From NCBI GenBank assembly GCA_012270665.1, contig JAAXHY010000403.1, positions 1-9,794 on the forward strand: 9,794 nucleotides of DNA, read 5' to 3'. Under the pieces are notes generated by a model. That model saw nothing but the letters and a program-made list of their open reading frames with translations, did no database searches and was not told the origin of the DNA. Of the stretch, positions 1-5,998 are shown in pieces. How positions within the stretch are numbered: position 1 is the stretch's first letter; every line of letters starts with the position of its first letter. The position numbers and the translations under genes are program-made. The stretch is from Dehalococcoidia bacterium. GTDB taxonomy: Bacteria > Chloroflexota > Dehalococcoidia > SAR202 > UBA11138.

Positions 1-345
1 TTCGACGTCTATCTGACCGAAACAAACGTGGTTCAGCCCGACCTGCTGTTCGTCTCCAAAGAGCGGCTGGACATCATCACTGAGGCCAATGTACAGGGCG
101 CGCCTGACCTGGTAGTAGAGATACTCTCTCCGTCCACCGCCAGCCTGGACTGGACCCGCAAGCGCGAACTCTACGCAGAGCACGGCGTAAAGGAGTTCTG
201 GATAGTCGCGCCCGACGCCAGGCTCGTATGGCTCATGATCCTGCGCGGAGACGACTATGATGTCTCAGGGATATACGGCGACGGACAGGTTGTCGCCTCG
301 ACTGTCCTGGAAGGATTCAGTGTCAACTTGAGCGATATTTTCTAG
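1..345 (+). CDS. Uma2-family putative endonuclease (DUF820), 5' end missing
   Basis: The reading frame is open from base 1 and stops with TAG at 343-345, so only the last 114 residues are seen and the true start lies upstream. The visible part matches the Uma2 family, whose fold is of the PD-(D/E)XK nuclease type: an Asp in VVQPDLLFV, the acidic strand PDLVVEILSPST, then the Lys/Arg-rich helix RKRELYAEHGVKEFWIV. Family members are usually about 180-200 residues, so roughly 70-80 residues are missing. The GTG at 28 is an internal Val, because the frame upstream (FDVYLTETN) already looks like Uma2. Uma2 genes are common in many copies in Chloroflexota and Cyanobacteria. Their cellular role is not established and nuclease activity is inferred from the fold. 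The next gene starts 134 bp downstream, so it is probably a separate unit. Confidence 0.88.
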   Translation, partial: FDVYLTETNVVQPDLLFVSKERLDIITEANVQGAPDLVVEILSPSTASLDWTRKRELYAEHGVKEFWIVAPDARLVWLMILRGDDYDVSGIYGDGQVVASTVLEGFSVNLSDIF

Positions 346-396
346 CCTTCCATCGTAATTGACCTTCCGGACTCCGCGCCTCGGAATCCGCCAGAT

Positions 397-451
397 TTGA
401 CATTCGACCTTCCACCGCGCTAAACCTTCATAGTGGAGATATTCAATCTCC
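397..451 (+). promoter_or_regulatory. Possible lysC leader: -35-like box and a small hairpin
   Basis: The 134-bp gap before lysC contains a perfect TTGACA at 397-402, but the -10 region 18 bp later (TAAACC, 421-426) is poor. A perfect inverted repeat, GGAGAT (435-440) and ATCTCC (446-451) with a 5-nt loop, follows. No lysine riboswitch is recognisable and the gap is too short for one. The hairpin could shape the lysC leader or be chance. Weak call. Confidence 0.2.
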
Positions 452-479
452 GACTCCAGCAGCGGATACACCATAAGAA

Positions 480-1712
480 ATGGACCTGATAGTACAGAAG
501 TATGGCGGGAGCTCGCTTGCCGACGCTGACAAGATAAAGAACGTGGCAGGCCGCATTGCTCGCGCGAAAGAGGCCGGAAACAGCGTCGTCGCGGTGGTCA
601 GCGCGATGGGCGACTCCACGGACGAACTCATAGAACTCGCCTCCCATGTGTCCGACAGCCCGGACCGCCGCGAACTCGACGTACTGCTTTCGACCGGCGA
701 ACTGCGCTCCTGCGCGCTTGTTGCCATGACGCTCATGTCGCTGGGGCATAAGGCGATCAGCCTGAGCGGCGCGCAGGCAGGGATACGAACCGATTCCCGG
801 TTCGGGATGGCAAAGATAGCAGAACTCGACCCGCAGCGCATAACGAACGAACTGGACAAGGACAAGATAGTCGTGGTCGCCGGATTCCAGGGAATCACCC
901 CGGATATGGACACGACCACGCTCGGGCGCGGCGCGTCCGATCTCACCGCGATAGCCCTGGCCGCGGCCCTGGATGCCAGTCGCTGCGAGGTATATACCGA
1001 CGTGGAGGGCATATACACCGCGGATCCCCGCCTGGTGTCCGACGCGGTCAAGTTGGACGAGATTAGTTTTGAAGAGATGCTGGAACTTGCCAGCTACGGA
1101 GCAAAGATGAACCCGCGCTCGATAGAGCTTGGCATGGTGTACAACACGCCCATACTGGTCGCATCCAGTTTCTCAGACGCGCCGGGTACGCTGATTCACG
1201 GTGAAGTTGATATGAACAAGAATGTGGGTGAGATTAGAAACCGTGTGTCCGGCATAGCCACAGACACAAACGTCGCCAAGGTAACCGTGCAGGGAGTAAC
1301 CGACAGGCCGGGCATAGCCGCCAGCCTGTTCGAGCCGCTCGCCGCGGACGGAATTAGTGTTGACGTGATAGTCCAGAACGCCAGCGCGGGAGGCAAGACA
1401 GACTTGACGTTTACGGTCAAGCGCGACGACCTCGCGAGAGCCGAGAGCGTCGTCCGCCAGGTCGCCAAGGGTATGGACAGCGACGATGTCGTGACCTCTC
1501 TGGGACTTGCCAAGGTGAGCATCGTGGGCACCGGTATGCAGGACGCACCGGGATACGCGAGCACGATGTTCCGCGCCTTGGCAGACGCGGGTATAAACAT
1601 CGAGATGATAACCACGTCCGAGATACGTATCACCTGCATCGTGTCCGAAGAGCAGGTGGGAGTGGCGTCCCGCGCGCTTCACACCGCTTTCGACATCGTC
1701 TCTCCGCGGTAG
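480..1712 (+). CDS. lysC: Aspartate kinase (aspartokinase)
   Basis: Phosphorylates aspartate to aspartyl-4-phosphate, the first step towards Lys, Thr and Met (and diaminopimelate where used). The 410-residue length fits the monofunctional Bacillus/Corynebacterium class. The kinase domain covers about 1-235, with the signature VQKYGGSSLAD at 5-15, STGE at 71-74, the GRGASDLTA nucleotide/substrate loop at 149-157 and YTDVEGIYTADPR at 172-184. Two ACT regulatory domains follow, at about 265-335 (VTDRPGIAASLFEPLA) and 345-408 (GMQDAPGYASTMFRALADAGINIEMITTSEIRIT), implying feedback inhibition by Lys and/or Thr. The ATG at 480 begins exactly where the family begins; its ribosome binding site is weak. 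As in two-subunit aspartokinases, an internal ATG at 1212 preceded by GGTGA could start a regulatory beta subunit. The next gene follows after 52 bp. Confidence 0.97.
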   Translation: MDLIVQKYGGSSLADADKIKNVAGRIARAKEAGNSVVAVVSAMGDSTDELIELASHVSDSPDRRELDVLLSTGELRSCALVAMTLMSLGHKAISLSGAQAGIRTDSRFGMAKIAELDPQRITNELDKDKIVVVAGFQGITPDMDTTTLGRGASDLTAIALAAALDASRCEVYTDVEGIYTADPRLVSDAVKLDEISFEEMLELASYGAKMNPRSIELGMVYNTPILVASSFSDAPGTLIHGEVDMNKNVGEIRNRVSGIATDTNVAKVTVQGVTDRPGIAASLFEPLAADGISVDVIVQNASAGGKTDLTFTVKRDDLARAESVVRQVAKGMDSDDVVTSLGLAKVSIVGTGMQDAPGYASTMFRALADAGINIEMITTSEIRITCIVSEEQVGVASRALHTAFDIVSPR

Positions 1713-1764
1713 TACGCTGGACGCGGGCGCCGGTCTCCACAGCGATCCGGACTGGGACTATGCG

Positions 1765-2496
1765 GTGGACACATCCGAAAGACCACACCTATCTGTAATC
1801 ATTCCCGCTTTCAACGAGTCTGAGCGGATCGTCTCGACGCTGAATGAGACCGTCGCCTACCTGAGCGCGCAGACGTACAGTTGGGAGATACTCGTCGTTG
1901 ACGATGGCAGCGCGGATGATACAGCAGGTCTCGTGAGCCGCGCCGCGCAGGATAATGACGGAATCCGGCTGCTCCACAGGGAACACTTCGGCAAGGGATG
2001 GGCGGTCAGGGCCGGGATGATGGAGGCTCGCGGCAGGTACAGGTTCATGTGCGACGCTGATCTCGCGATGCCCATCGAATGGCTCGACAGGTTTATGGAG
2101 AAGATGGACGCGGGAGTGGACGTCGTCATAGGCTCGCGTGAGATAGCGGGCGCGCGTCGTCTCAACGAGCCGCCGTATCGCCACGTCATGGGAAGAGTAT
2201 TCAACTGGGTCATTCGAGTGGTGGCCGTAAGGGGTTTCCAGGATACTCAGTGCGGGTTCAAGTGCTTCAGCGAGGAGGCGGCGAACCGGCTTTTCAGCCG
2301 TCAGCGCACCAAGCGAATGGGATTCGACGTCGAGATACTGTATCTCGCGCTCAAAATGGGCTACTCGGTCGTGGAGATGCCGGTCGAGTGGCGCTACCAG
2401 ACCGGGAGCAAGGTCAGGCCCGGCGTGGACACTGTTGATATGGTGAAAGACACGTTTCTAATAAGACTCAGAGATATACTGGGCAGGTATCGTTGA
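1765..2496 (+). CDS. GT2 glycosyltransferase, polyprenyl/dolichyl-phosphate beta-glucosyltransferase (ALG5)-like
   Basis: A 243-residue inverting GT-A enzyme predicted to transfer a sugar from a nucleotide sugar to a polyprenyl phosphate at the inner face of the membrane. Visible motifs: the nucleotide-binding start LSVIIPAFNESERI (9-22), VVDDGSADDT (44-53), the FGKGWAVRAGM helix (75-85), the DXD-type metal site CDADLAMP (96-103), GSRE (123-126) and QDTQCGFKCF (159-168), which is typical of the ALG5/DPG-synthase branch. No membrane segment is evident, so it would be a peripheral enzyme. The start is GTG with a poor ribosome binding site. The frame is open upstream into lysC, but sequence similar to the family begins only near residue 8, so GTG 1765 is reasonable. 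It lies 52 bp after lysC and 41 bp before a second GT2 gene, probably in one transcript. Sugar specificity is inferred from motif resemblance only. Confidence 0.87.
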   Translation: MDTSERPHLSVIIPAFNESERIVSTLNETVAYLSAQTYSWEILVVDDGSADDTAGLVSRAAQDNDGIRLLHREHFGKGWAVRAGMMEARGRYRFMCDADLAMPIEWLDRFMEKMDAGVDVVIGSREIAGARRLNEPPYRHVMGRVFNWVIRVVAVRGFQDTQCGFKCFSEEAANRLFSRQRTKRMGFDVEILYLALKMGYSVVEMPVEWRYQTGSKVRPGVDTVDMVKDTFLIRLRDILGRYR

Positions 2497-2537
2497 AAGT
2501 ACGCTCTCTGCCGACAGATTGAGTCCGGTGAATGTGA

Positions 2538-3257
2538 ATGCCTACCGCAAAAGTCGCCGTTGTCGTGCCAACCTATAACGAAGTGGCAAATATGCCCGAA
2601 CTGGTCAGTCGCCTGTTTTCGCTTGGCATAGACGGGATGCGCCTCTACATCGTGGACGACAACTCGCCGGACGGCACCGCGCGCGTGGCGCATCGCTTGT
2701 CCGGCGAACACGACGGCAGGATAGAGATCATATCCAGGCGAGCCAAGCTCGGCCTTGGCACCGCATACGTGGCCGGATTTACCAGGGCTCTGGATGACGG
2801 CTGCGACTATGTAGCGCAAATGGACGCCGACCTGTCTCACGCGCCGGATCACCTGCCGACCATGCTTCGCAAACTGCGGGGGGCCGATGTGGTGGTCGGC
2901 TCGCGTTACACCGAAGGCGGCGGCTCAGATCCGAGCTGGGGGCTCAAACGGCGTCTGCTCAGCGCTTTTGGCAATTACGTCATTCGGTTCGTAACCGGCC
3001 TCAGGGTCAGGGACGTGACATCCGGATTCAAGGTGTACACCGCCTCCGCGCTGGGCTCTCTCGACATGGACTCATTTCGATGCAGGGGCTTCGGGTTCCA
3101 GTCGGAAGTCGCGTTTCAGTGCCAGTCCAAAGGGTATGTCGTGTTGGAACATCCCATAGTCTTCATTGACCGGACTAAGGGTAAGTCCAAGATGTCTCTG
3201 AACATAATAGTGGAGGCCGTCTGGAAATTGACTTTACTAAGGTTGAGAAGATTATAA
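2538..3257 (+). CDS. Polyprenol monophosphomannose synthase (DPM1-like GT2)
   Basis: A 239-residue GT2 enzyme of the dolichol-phosphate mannosyltransferase type, expected to make polyprenyl-phosphate-mannose from GDP-mannose as donor for lipid or protein mannosylation outside the membrane. Motifs in order: VVVPTYNEVANMPEL (8-22), IVDDNSPDGTA (38-48), KLGLGTAYVAGF (70-81), the catalytic/metal site MDADLSHAPDHLP (95-107), GSRYTEGG (121-128), RDVTSGFKVY (158-167) and the late RTKGKSKMS motif (212-220) characteristic of DPM1. It ends after the catalytic domain and lacks the C-terminal GtrA-like membrane domain found in some bacterial homologues. ATG 2538 is forced: the nearby ATG at 2532 runs straight into a stop. 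It lies 41 bp after the ALG5-like gene. The pair probably supplies two different lipid-linked hexoses. No acceptor glycosyltransferase is in the window. Confidence 0.91.
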   Translation: MPTAKVAVVVPTYNEVANMPELVSRLFSLGIDGMRLYIVDDNSPDGTARVAHRLSGEHDGRIEIISRRAKLGLGTAYVAGFTRALDDGCDYVAQMDADLSHAPDHLPTMLRKLRGADVVVGSRYTEGGGSDPSWGLKRRLLSAFGNYVIRFVTGLRVRDVTSGFKVYTASALGSLDMDSFRCRGFGFQSEVAFQCQSKGYVVLEHPIVFIDRTKGKSKMSLNIIVEAVWKLTLLRLRRL

Positions 3258-3274
3258 TTTTGGCCTAAAATGTC

Positions 3275-3304
3275 TTGTTGCTTTTTTTACTTATACGATA
3301 AAAT
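3275..3304 (+). promoter_or_regulatory. Putative promoter for the TPR protein gene
   Basis: The 76-bp gap 3258-3333 is sharply more AT-rich than the flanking genes. A candidate -35 TTGTTG (3275-3280) and -10 TAAAAT (3299-3304, one mismatch from consensus) are 18 bp apart, placing the transcript start near 3311. The AGAGAGG ribosome binding site of the gene at 3334 follows at 3318-3324. The -35 is weak, so the exact boxes are uncertain, but this is the clearest place for a new transcript to begin. Confidence 0.4.
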
Positions 3305-3333
3305 TCCAAGATACTTCAGAGAGGCGATTAGAG

Positions 3334-4191
3334 ATGAGCGCTCGCACGCTGAATGAAAAAATAAAGAACGACAGGGCCAAGAAGGCCGTCGCTCTTGCGA
3401 TGAAAAACAGGTGGGAAGAGGCCGTCGCGGTCAACCAGACCATCGCGCGCGACTTTCCCGAGGACATTGGCTCGTACAACCGACTCGGAAAGGCGCTGAG
3501 TGAACTTGGGCGCAATAGAGAAGCCCAGGAAGCATTCCGCTCGGTGCTCAAGTTCTCGCCCAACAATGCAATCGCTAAGAAGAATCTCAGCAGACTAATG
3601 AAACTGTCTGATGCCGACGCTCCCAGAATAGCCAAGACGAACTCGCGCAGGTCTCAGACCTTCCTGGAAGAGAGCGGAAACGCCGGCGTCACGTCTCTCA
3701 TAAAGCTGGCGCCGCCCGGCGCTCTCGCAAAACTCACGCCCGGGGACATGGTGCAACTCGAACCCGCCGGGTCGGGCCTGATAGTAAAGGACGAGGCCGG
3801 CGCCTATGTGGGCCAGGTCGAACCAAGAGTTGGGACCCGTATCGCGCGTCTGACGAATGGCGGCAACTTCTACGAGGCCTCGGTGACCAGCGTGGAGGAG
3901 CGCGAACTGGCGGTCATCATAAGAGAGACCTACAAGACGCCCGCCCAGTCGGGCATAGTATCATTCCCGTCGCGCGGCGGAGCCGATTACAGGGTCTATG
4001 TGCCGAGCGCGGTCATGGGGTACGAGGTCGCGGACGGGGACGACGAAGAGCGCGAACTCGCGGCGGTCGCCGTCAAAGACTGGTCCGACGACGACACCGA
4101 GCCCGGGGACGACGAAGCCTTCGCTCCCGTCATCCACAGGATCATCAATTCGCCTACTGCCGACATCGCCGGCGCGGACGACGACTTCTAG
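3334..4191 (+). CDS. TPR protein with HIRAN-like domain and acidic tail
   Basis: A 285-residue protein of unknown role. Residues 13-46 and 47-80 form two tetratricopeptide helical pairs (RWEEAVAVNQTIARDFPED, then SYNRLGKALSELGRNREAQE), a protein-interaction scaffold. After a linker (about 95-125) comes a beta-rich stretch at about 128-190 containing PGDMVQLEP, AGAYVGQVEPRVGTRIARL and GNFYEASVTSV, which resembles the HIRAN domain of DNA-repair proteins (the VGYxPR-like core). That resemblance is by eye and not certain. The C-terminus (235-285) is strongly acidic, with Asp/Glu runs at 235-239, 252-254 and 282-284. The short segment EERELA occurs twice (188-193 and 238-243). No signal peptide or membrane helix is seen, so it is probably cytosolic. 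ATG 3334 has a good ribosome binding site (AGAGAGG, 9 nt upstream). It has its own promoter region and terminator, so it is a single-gene unit. Confidence 0.85.
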   Translation: MSARTLNEKIKNDRAKKAVALAMKNRWEEAVAVNQTIARDFPEDIGSYNRLGKALSELGRNREAQEAFRSVLKFSPNNAIAKKNLSRLMKLSDADAPRIAKTNSRRSQTFLEESGNAGVTSLIKLAPPGALAKLTPGDMVQLEPAGSGLIVKDEAGAYVGQVEPRVGTRIARLTNGGNFYEASVTSVEERELAVIIRETYKTPAQSGIVSFPSRGGADYRVYVPSAVMGYEVADGDDEERELAAVAVKDWSDDDTEPGDDEAFAPVIHRIINSPTADIAGADDDF

Positions 4192-4220
4192 CGTTGGGCT
4201 ATTGACCAGATAGAGATATG

Positions 4221-4252
4221 AGGGCCGGCGCGTGAAACGCTGGCTCTTTTTT
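4221..4252 (+). terminator. Rho-independent terminator after the TPR gene
   Basis: AGGGCCGGCG (4221-4230) pairs with CGCTGGCTCT (4238-4247) to give a 10-bp stem with two G-U pairs and a 7-nt loop, followed by six T (4247-4252). It lies 29 bp after the stop of the TPR gene, in the correct orientation. Confidence 0.85.
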
Positions 4253-4310
4253 CTTGGAGTTGCGTCTGTATAGGTTTTGGCTACATTGTTATGGCATCAA
4301 GGTAGTCTGA

Positions 4311-4602
4311 TTGAATTGGACTTGGGGTCCGGATAAGGATCTAGAAAATCGTCAGAAGCATGGACTCAGTTTTGAGACTGCGGAACTTGTCTTTGACGCC
4401 CCGCTTTGCAAGGACACGCGAAGACCCATTTCCACACGAGCGACGCTGGCAAACTGTGGGATTGGTAGGATCAATGACTCTGTTTGTAATCCACACTTGG
4501 GCTGAGATTGACTCTATAAGCGGTGAAGAGACAGGACGCATTGTGAGTGCGCGAAAGGCGACCAGGCAGGAAAGGAACGCTTATGAGGAAGGTGAATTCT
4601 GA
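4311..4602 (+). pseudogene. brnT: BrnT-family toxin (RelE-like RNase), broken by a one-base frameshift
   Basis: BrnT is the ribonuclease toxin of the BrnT/BrnA type II pair. Two overlapping frames each carry half of it. From TTG 4311 the frame reads MNWTWGPDKDLENRQKHG, SFETAELVFDAPL, matching the BrnT N-terminus. The next frame continues with TREDPFPHERRWQTVGLV, VIHTWAE and RIVSARKATRQERNAYEEG, matching its C-terminus. Removing one T from the TTT at 4405-4407 joins them without loss as VFDAPLARTREDPF, giving a normal-size 96-residue BrnT. As written, translation from 4311 leaves the family frame after Leu32, loses the RIxSAR catalytic C-terminus and gives only 64 residues. A possible ribosome binding site AAGGTAG (4300-4306) precedes the TTG. 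The repaired frame overlaps brnA by 20 bp, as usual for this operon. The extra base may be real decay or a sequencing or assembly error. Confidence 0.85.
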
Positions 4603-4894
4603 TTTGACGAAAGCGCAAAGGGACGAACTTGCGGCGCTTGAACGATTGCCTGACGATCAGATTGATACAGATGACATACCCGAGGCTCTTGATTGGTCAA
4701 ACTCCAAGCGGGGCGTATTCTACCGGCCTGTGGAACAGCGAGTTACCCTGCGGTTGGATGCGGATGTCGTATCCTGGTTCAAAGCGAATGCCCGAGATGG
4801 CCGCGATTATAAGAAAGAGATCAACCTCGCCCTCTGCGAGTATATAAGCAGGGTAGAAACCGAAAGGGTCAGAGCGGATAAAATTGCATTCTAG
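4583..4894 (+). CDS. brnA: BrnA-family antitoxin
   Basis: A 103-residue antitoxin that normally binds BrnT and represses the brnTA operon as a ribbon-helix-helix-type DNA-binding dimer. The N-terminal half has the family toxin-contact pattern: LAALERLPDDQIDTDDIPEA followed by the Trp/Ser segment LDWSNSKRGVFY. The C-terminal half has QRVTLRLDADVVSWFKANA and KKEINLALCEYI, the typical BrnA DNA-binding region, although YKKEIN replaces the commoner YQTRIN. ATG 4583 is chosen over an upstream in-frame ATG (4547) because AAAGGA at 4571-4576 is a good ribosome binding site and family similarity begins there. The start lies inside the end of brnT (20-bp overlap), pointing to translational coupling. 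With the toxin frameshifted, this would be an antitoxin without a working partner. The following gene converges on it, 28 bp away. Confidence 0.88.
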   Translation: MRKVNSDLTKAQRDELAALERLPDDQIDTDDIPEALDWSNSKRGVFYRPVEQRVTLRLDADVVSWFKANARDGRDYKKEINLALCEYISRVETERVRADKIAF

Positions 4895-4922
4895 TTCCCA
4901 ACCTGTGTATGCAGGCTGAAAC

Positions 4923-5183
4923 TTAATCCGTCGTATCCTCCGCCAGCGGTCTCGAACGGTAGTATAAGCCCCAACGCTGCATGAGTTCCTCCACCCGCTC
5001 GTCCTCCAGCTCCACCAGTTGCCTGAAGAACCCCGCCATCGCGTGCGCGTGCATCAGTTCCTCCGAACAGACCCACGACGACTCGGCCGGCACCACGTAC
5101 AGCAGCCCGTTCTGATGCTCGCATTCGAGCTCCACGCGCTTCCCGCCTGTATCCATCTTCACATTCAGCCCGAACTCGCCCAT
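4923..5183 (-). CDS. Small acidic protein of unknown function
   Basis: Not recognised. The 86-residue product has a beta-like start (GEFGLNVKM, KRVELECEHQNGLLYVVP) and a long helical second half (SSWVCSEELMHAHAMAGFFRQLVELEDERVEELMQRWG) ending in a charged tail. It has two Cys (21, 39) and two His close together in MHAHAM, which could bind a metal, but there is no recognised site. No signal peptide or membrane segment is seen. It is likely real: a consensus GGAGG (plus-strand 5191-5195) lies 7 nt before the ATG, and a TATAAT with an extended TG lies farther upstream. It is divergent from the metallo-hydrolase gene (133 bp between starts) and convergent with brnA. Sharing an intergenic region with the hydrolase gene may mean shared control, but nothing in the sequence shows a functional link. 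Confidence 0.75.
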   Translation of the reverse strand: MGEFGLNVKMDTGGKRVELECEHQNGLLYVVPAESSWVCSEELMHAHAMAGFFRQLVELEDERVEELMQRWGLYYRSRPLAEDTTD

Positions 5184-5230
5184 CCGAAGACCTCCGCCTT
5201 TCTCGCATCGCGGACTTTTCCGCCTGCCAA

Positions 5231-5258
5231 ATTATACCAACTGACTGCTGAAGACCAA
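5231..5258 (-). promoter_or_regulatory. Promoter (extended -10) for the minus-strand 86-residue gene
   Basis: On the minus strand the sequence TGGTATAAT reads from plus-strand 5239 down to 5231. It is a perfect TATAAT with an extended TGn motif. A weak -35 (TTGGTC, plus-strand 5258-5253) lies 16 bp farther upstream. Transcription would start near 5224, about 40 nt before the ATG. The leader contains a small inverted repeat, GCGGA and TCCGC, at 5210-5223. Confidence 0.6.
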
Positions 5259-5273
5259 TGACCAACGGCTAAA
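5239..5273 (+). repeat. Degenerate heptanucleotide tandem repeat, about 5 units
   Basis: Read in steps of seven: AACTGAC, TGCTGAA, GACCAAT, GACCAAC, GGCTAAA. Each unit has a pyrimidine-purine core of the type NNCTRAN or NNCCAAN in the same register. The tract sits exactly between the two divergent -10 boxes. A matching tract in the same style occurs at 8026-8067. The pattern resembles the heptanucleotide short tandemly repeated repetitive (STRR) sequences known from cyanobacteria. Units are degenerate, so this is a pattern call. Confidence 0.5.
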
Positions 5274-5274
5274 T

Positions 5275-5283
5275 TGCTATAAT
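5275..5283 (+). promoter_or_regulatory. Promoter (extended -10) for the metallo-hydrolase gene
   Basis: TGCTATAAT at 5275-5283 is a perfect -10 hexamer with an extended TGn element. No good -35 is seen about 17 bp upstream (CCAATG), which an extended -10 can tolerate. The start of transcription would be near 5290, with the GGGAGG ribosome binding site at 5306-5311 and ATG at 5317. It probably drives the run hydrolase, CPBP protease, trpA, aroH. Confidence 0.65.
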
Positions 5284-5316
5284 CACCTGCGAAACAATAC
5301 CGACCGGGAGGCACAT

Positions 5317-5958
5317 ATGACGGTCCACTTCCAAGATGACTCAGTAGCAATTCACATATTTCAGTGCGGCCCCTATGGAAACAACGCCTATCTAGTGGTC
5401 TGTCCCGAGACGAACGAGAGCATCGTGATAGACGCTCCCCCCGACCCGGGCGCGCTCATCCAGGCGGCGCAGCAGACCGATGTAAAGACGATCCTCATCA
5501 CACACAACCACTGGGACCACATAGAGGGACTCGAAGAAGTGGCGTCCACGCTCGGAGCGCCCGTAGGTATAGGGCAAGACGACGCGGACGCGCTCTCCAG
5601 CGCGCCCCAGATCAGGATAGCCGACGGCGACGAGATCAGCGTCGGGAACGTCACTCTCACCGCCATCCATACCCCCGGACACACCCCTGGCTCCACCTGC
5701 TTCACCTTCGGCCCGCACCTATTCACCGGAGACACCCTCTTTCCAAACGGCCCTGGAAGGACAGGGAGCCCCGAGAACCTCAAGCAGCTTATTGGGAGCA
5801 TCACGAGCAGGCTGTTCACTCTCGATGGTATAGGTACATTCTTCCCGGGACACGGCGATCTGGGCGACCTGACCACCGAGAAGGGTAAGTACGAGGTCTT
5901 CGCTTCCAAGGAACACCCGGACGATTTACACGGTGACGTGGAATGGCTCAAGAGCTGA
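5317..5958 (+). CDS. Metallo-beta-lactamase-fold hydrolase (glyoxalase II/YcbL-like)
   Basis: A 213-residue zinc-dependent hydrolase of the MBL superfamily, in size and pattern close to the short hydroxyacylglutathione-hydrolase-like proteins (YcbL type); the real substrate is unknown. The metal ligands are all visible: THNHWDH at 62-68 (His63, His65, Asp67, His68), His122 in HTPGHTPGS, Asp139 in FTGDTLFP and His179 in FPGHGD. The N-terminus has the GNNAYLVVCPETNESIVIDAP strand pair typical of the glyoxalase II branch. No signal peptide, so cytosolic. ATG 5317 has a strong ribosome binding site (GGGAGG, 5 nt spacing) and an extended -10 promoter upstream. It is the first gene of a compact plus-strand run. 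The next start is 40 bp after its stop, or overlaps it by 26 bp if the earlier GTG is used. Confidence 0.93.
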   Translation: MTVHFQDDSVAIHIFQCGPYGNNAYLVVCPETNESIVIDAPPDPGALIQAAQQTDVKTILITHNHWDHIEGLEEVASTLGAPVGIGQDDADALSSAPQIRIADGDEISVGNVTLTAIHTPGHTPGSTCFTFGPHLFTGDTLFPNGPGRTGSPENLKQLIGSITSRLFTLDGIGTFFPGHGDLGDLTTEKGKYEVFASKEHPDDLHGDVEWLKS

Positions 5959-5998
5959 TACAGCTACGGATACAATTCGACGCGTAAGGCGGCGCAGA

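Noticed and set aside
361..413. Two copies of GACCTTCC (361-368 and 406-413) before lysC as a repeated operator
   Set aside because: Eight-base matches spaced 45 bp apart are too short to support a regulatory site without comparison data.
443..1051. Long minus-strand open frame (202 residues) opposite lysC
   Set aside because: It is antisense to a certain aspartokinase, its Ser/Ala/Arg-rich composition is that of a GC-rich shadow frame, and no ribosome binding site is seen.
3281..3288. T-run after the DPM1-like gene as a terminator
   Set aside because: No stable stem precedes it; the AT-rich stretch fits better as promoter DNA for the next gene.
4253..4310. Promoter for brnTA (TTGCGT at 4260-4265 with TACATT at 4282-4287)
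   Set aside because: Both boxes are poor matches; a promoter must exist after the terminator but these positions are not convincing.
4900..4917. Hairpin AACCTG/CAGGCT between the convergent brnA and 86-residue genes as a bidirectional terminator
   Set aside because: The stem is only 6 bp with a G-U pair and there is no T-tract on either strand.
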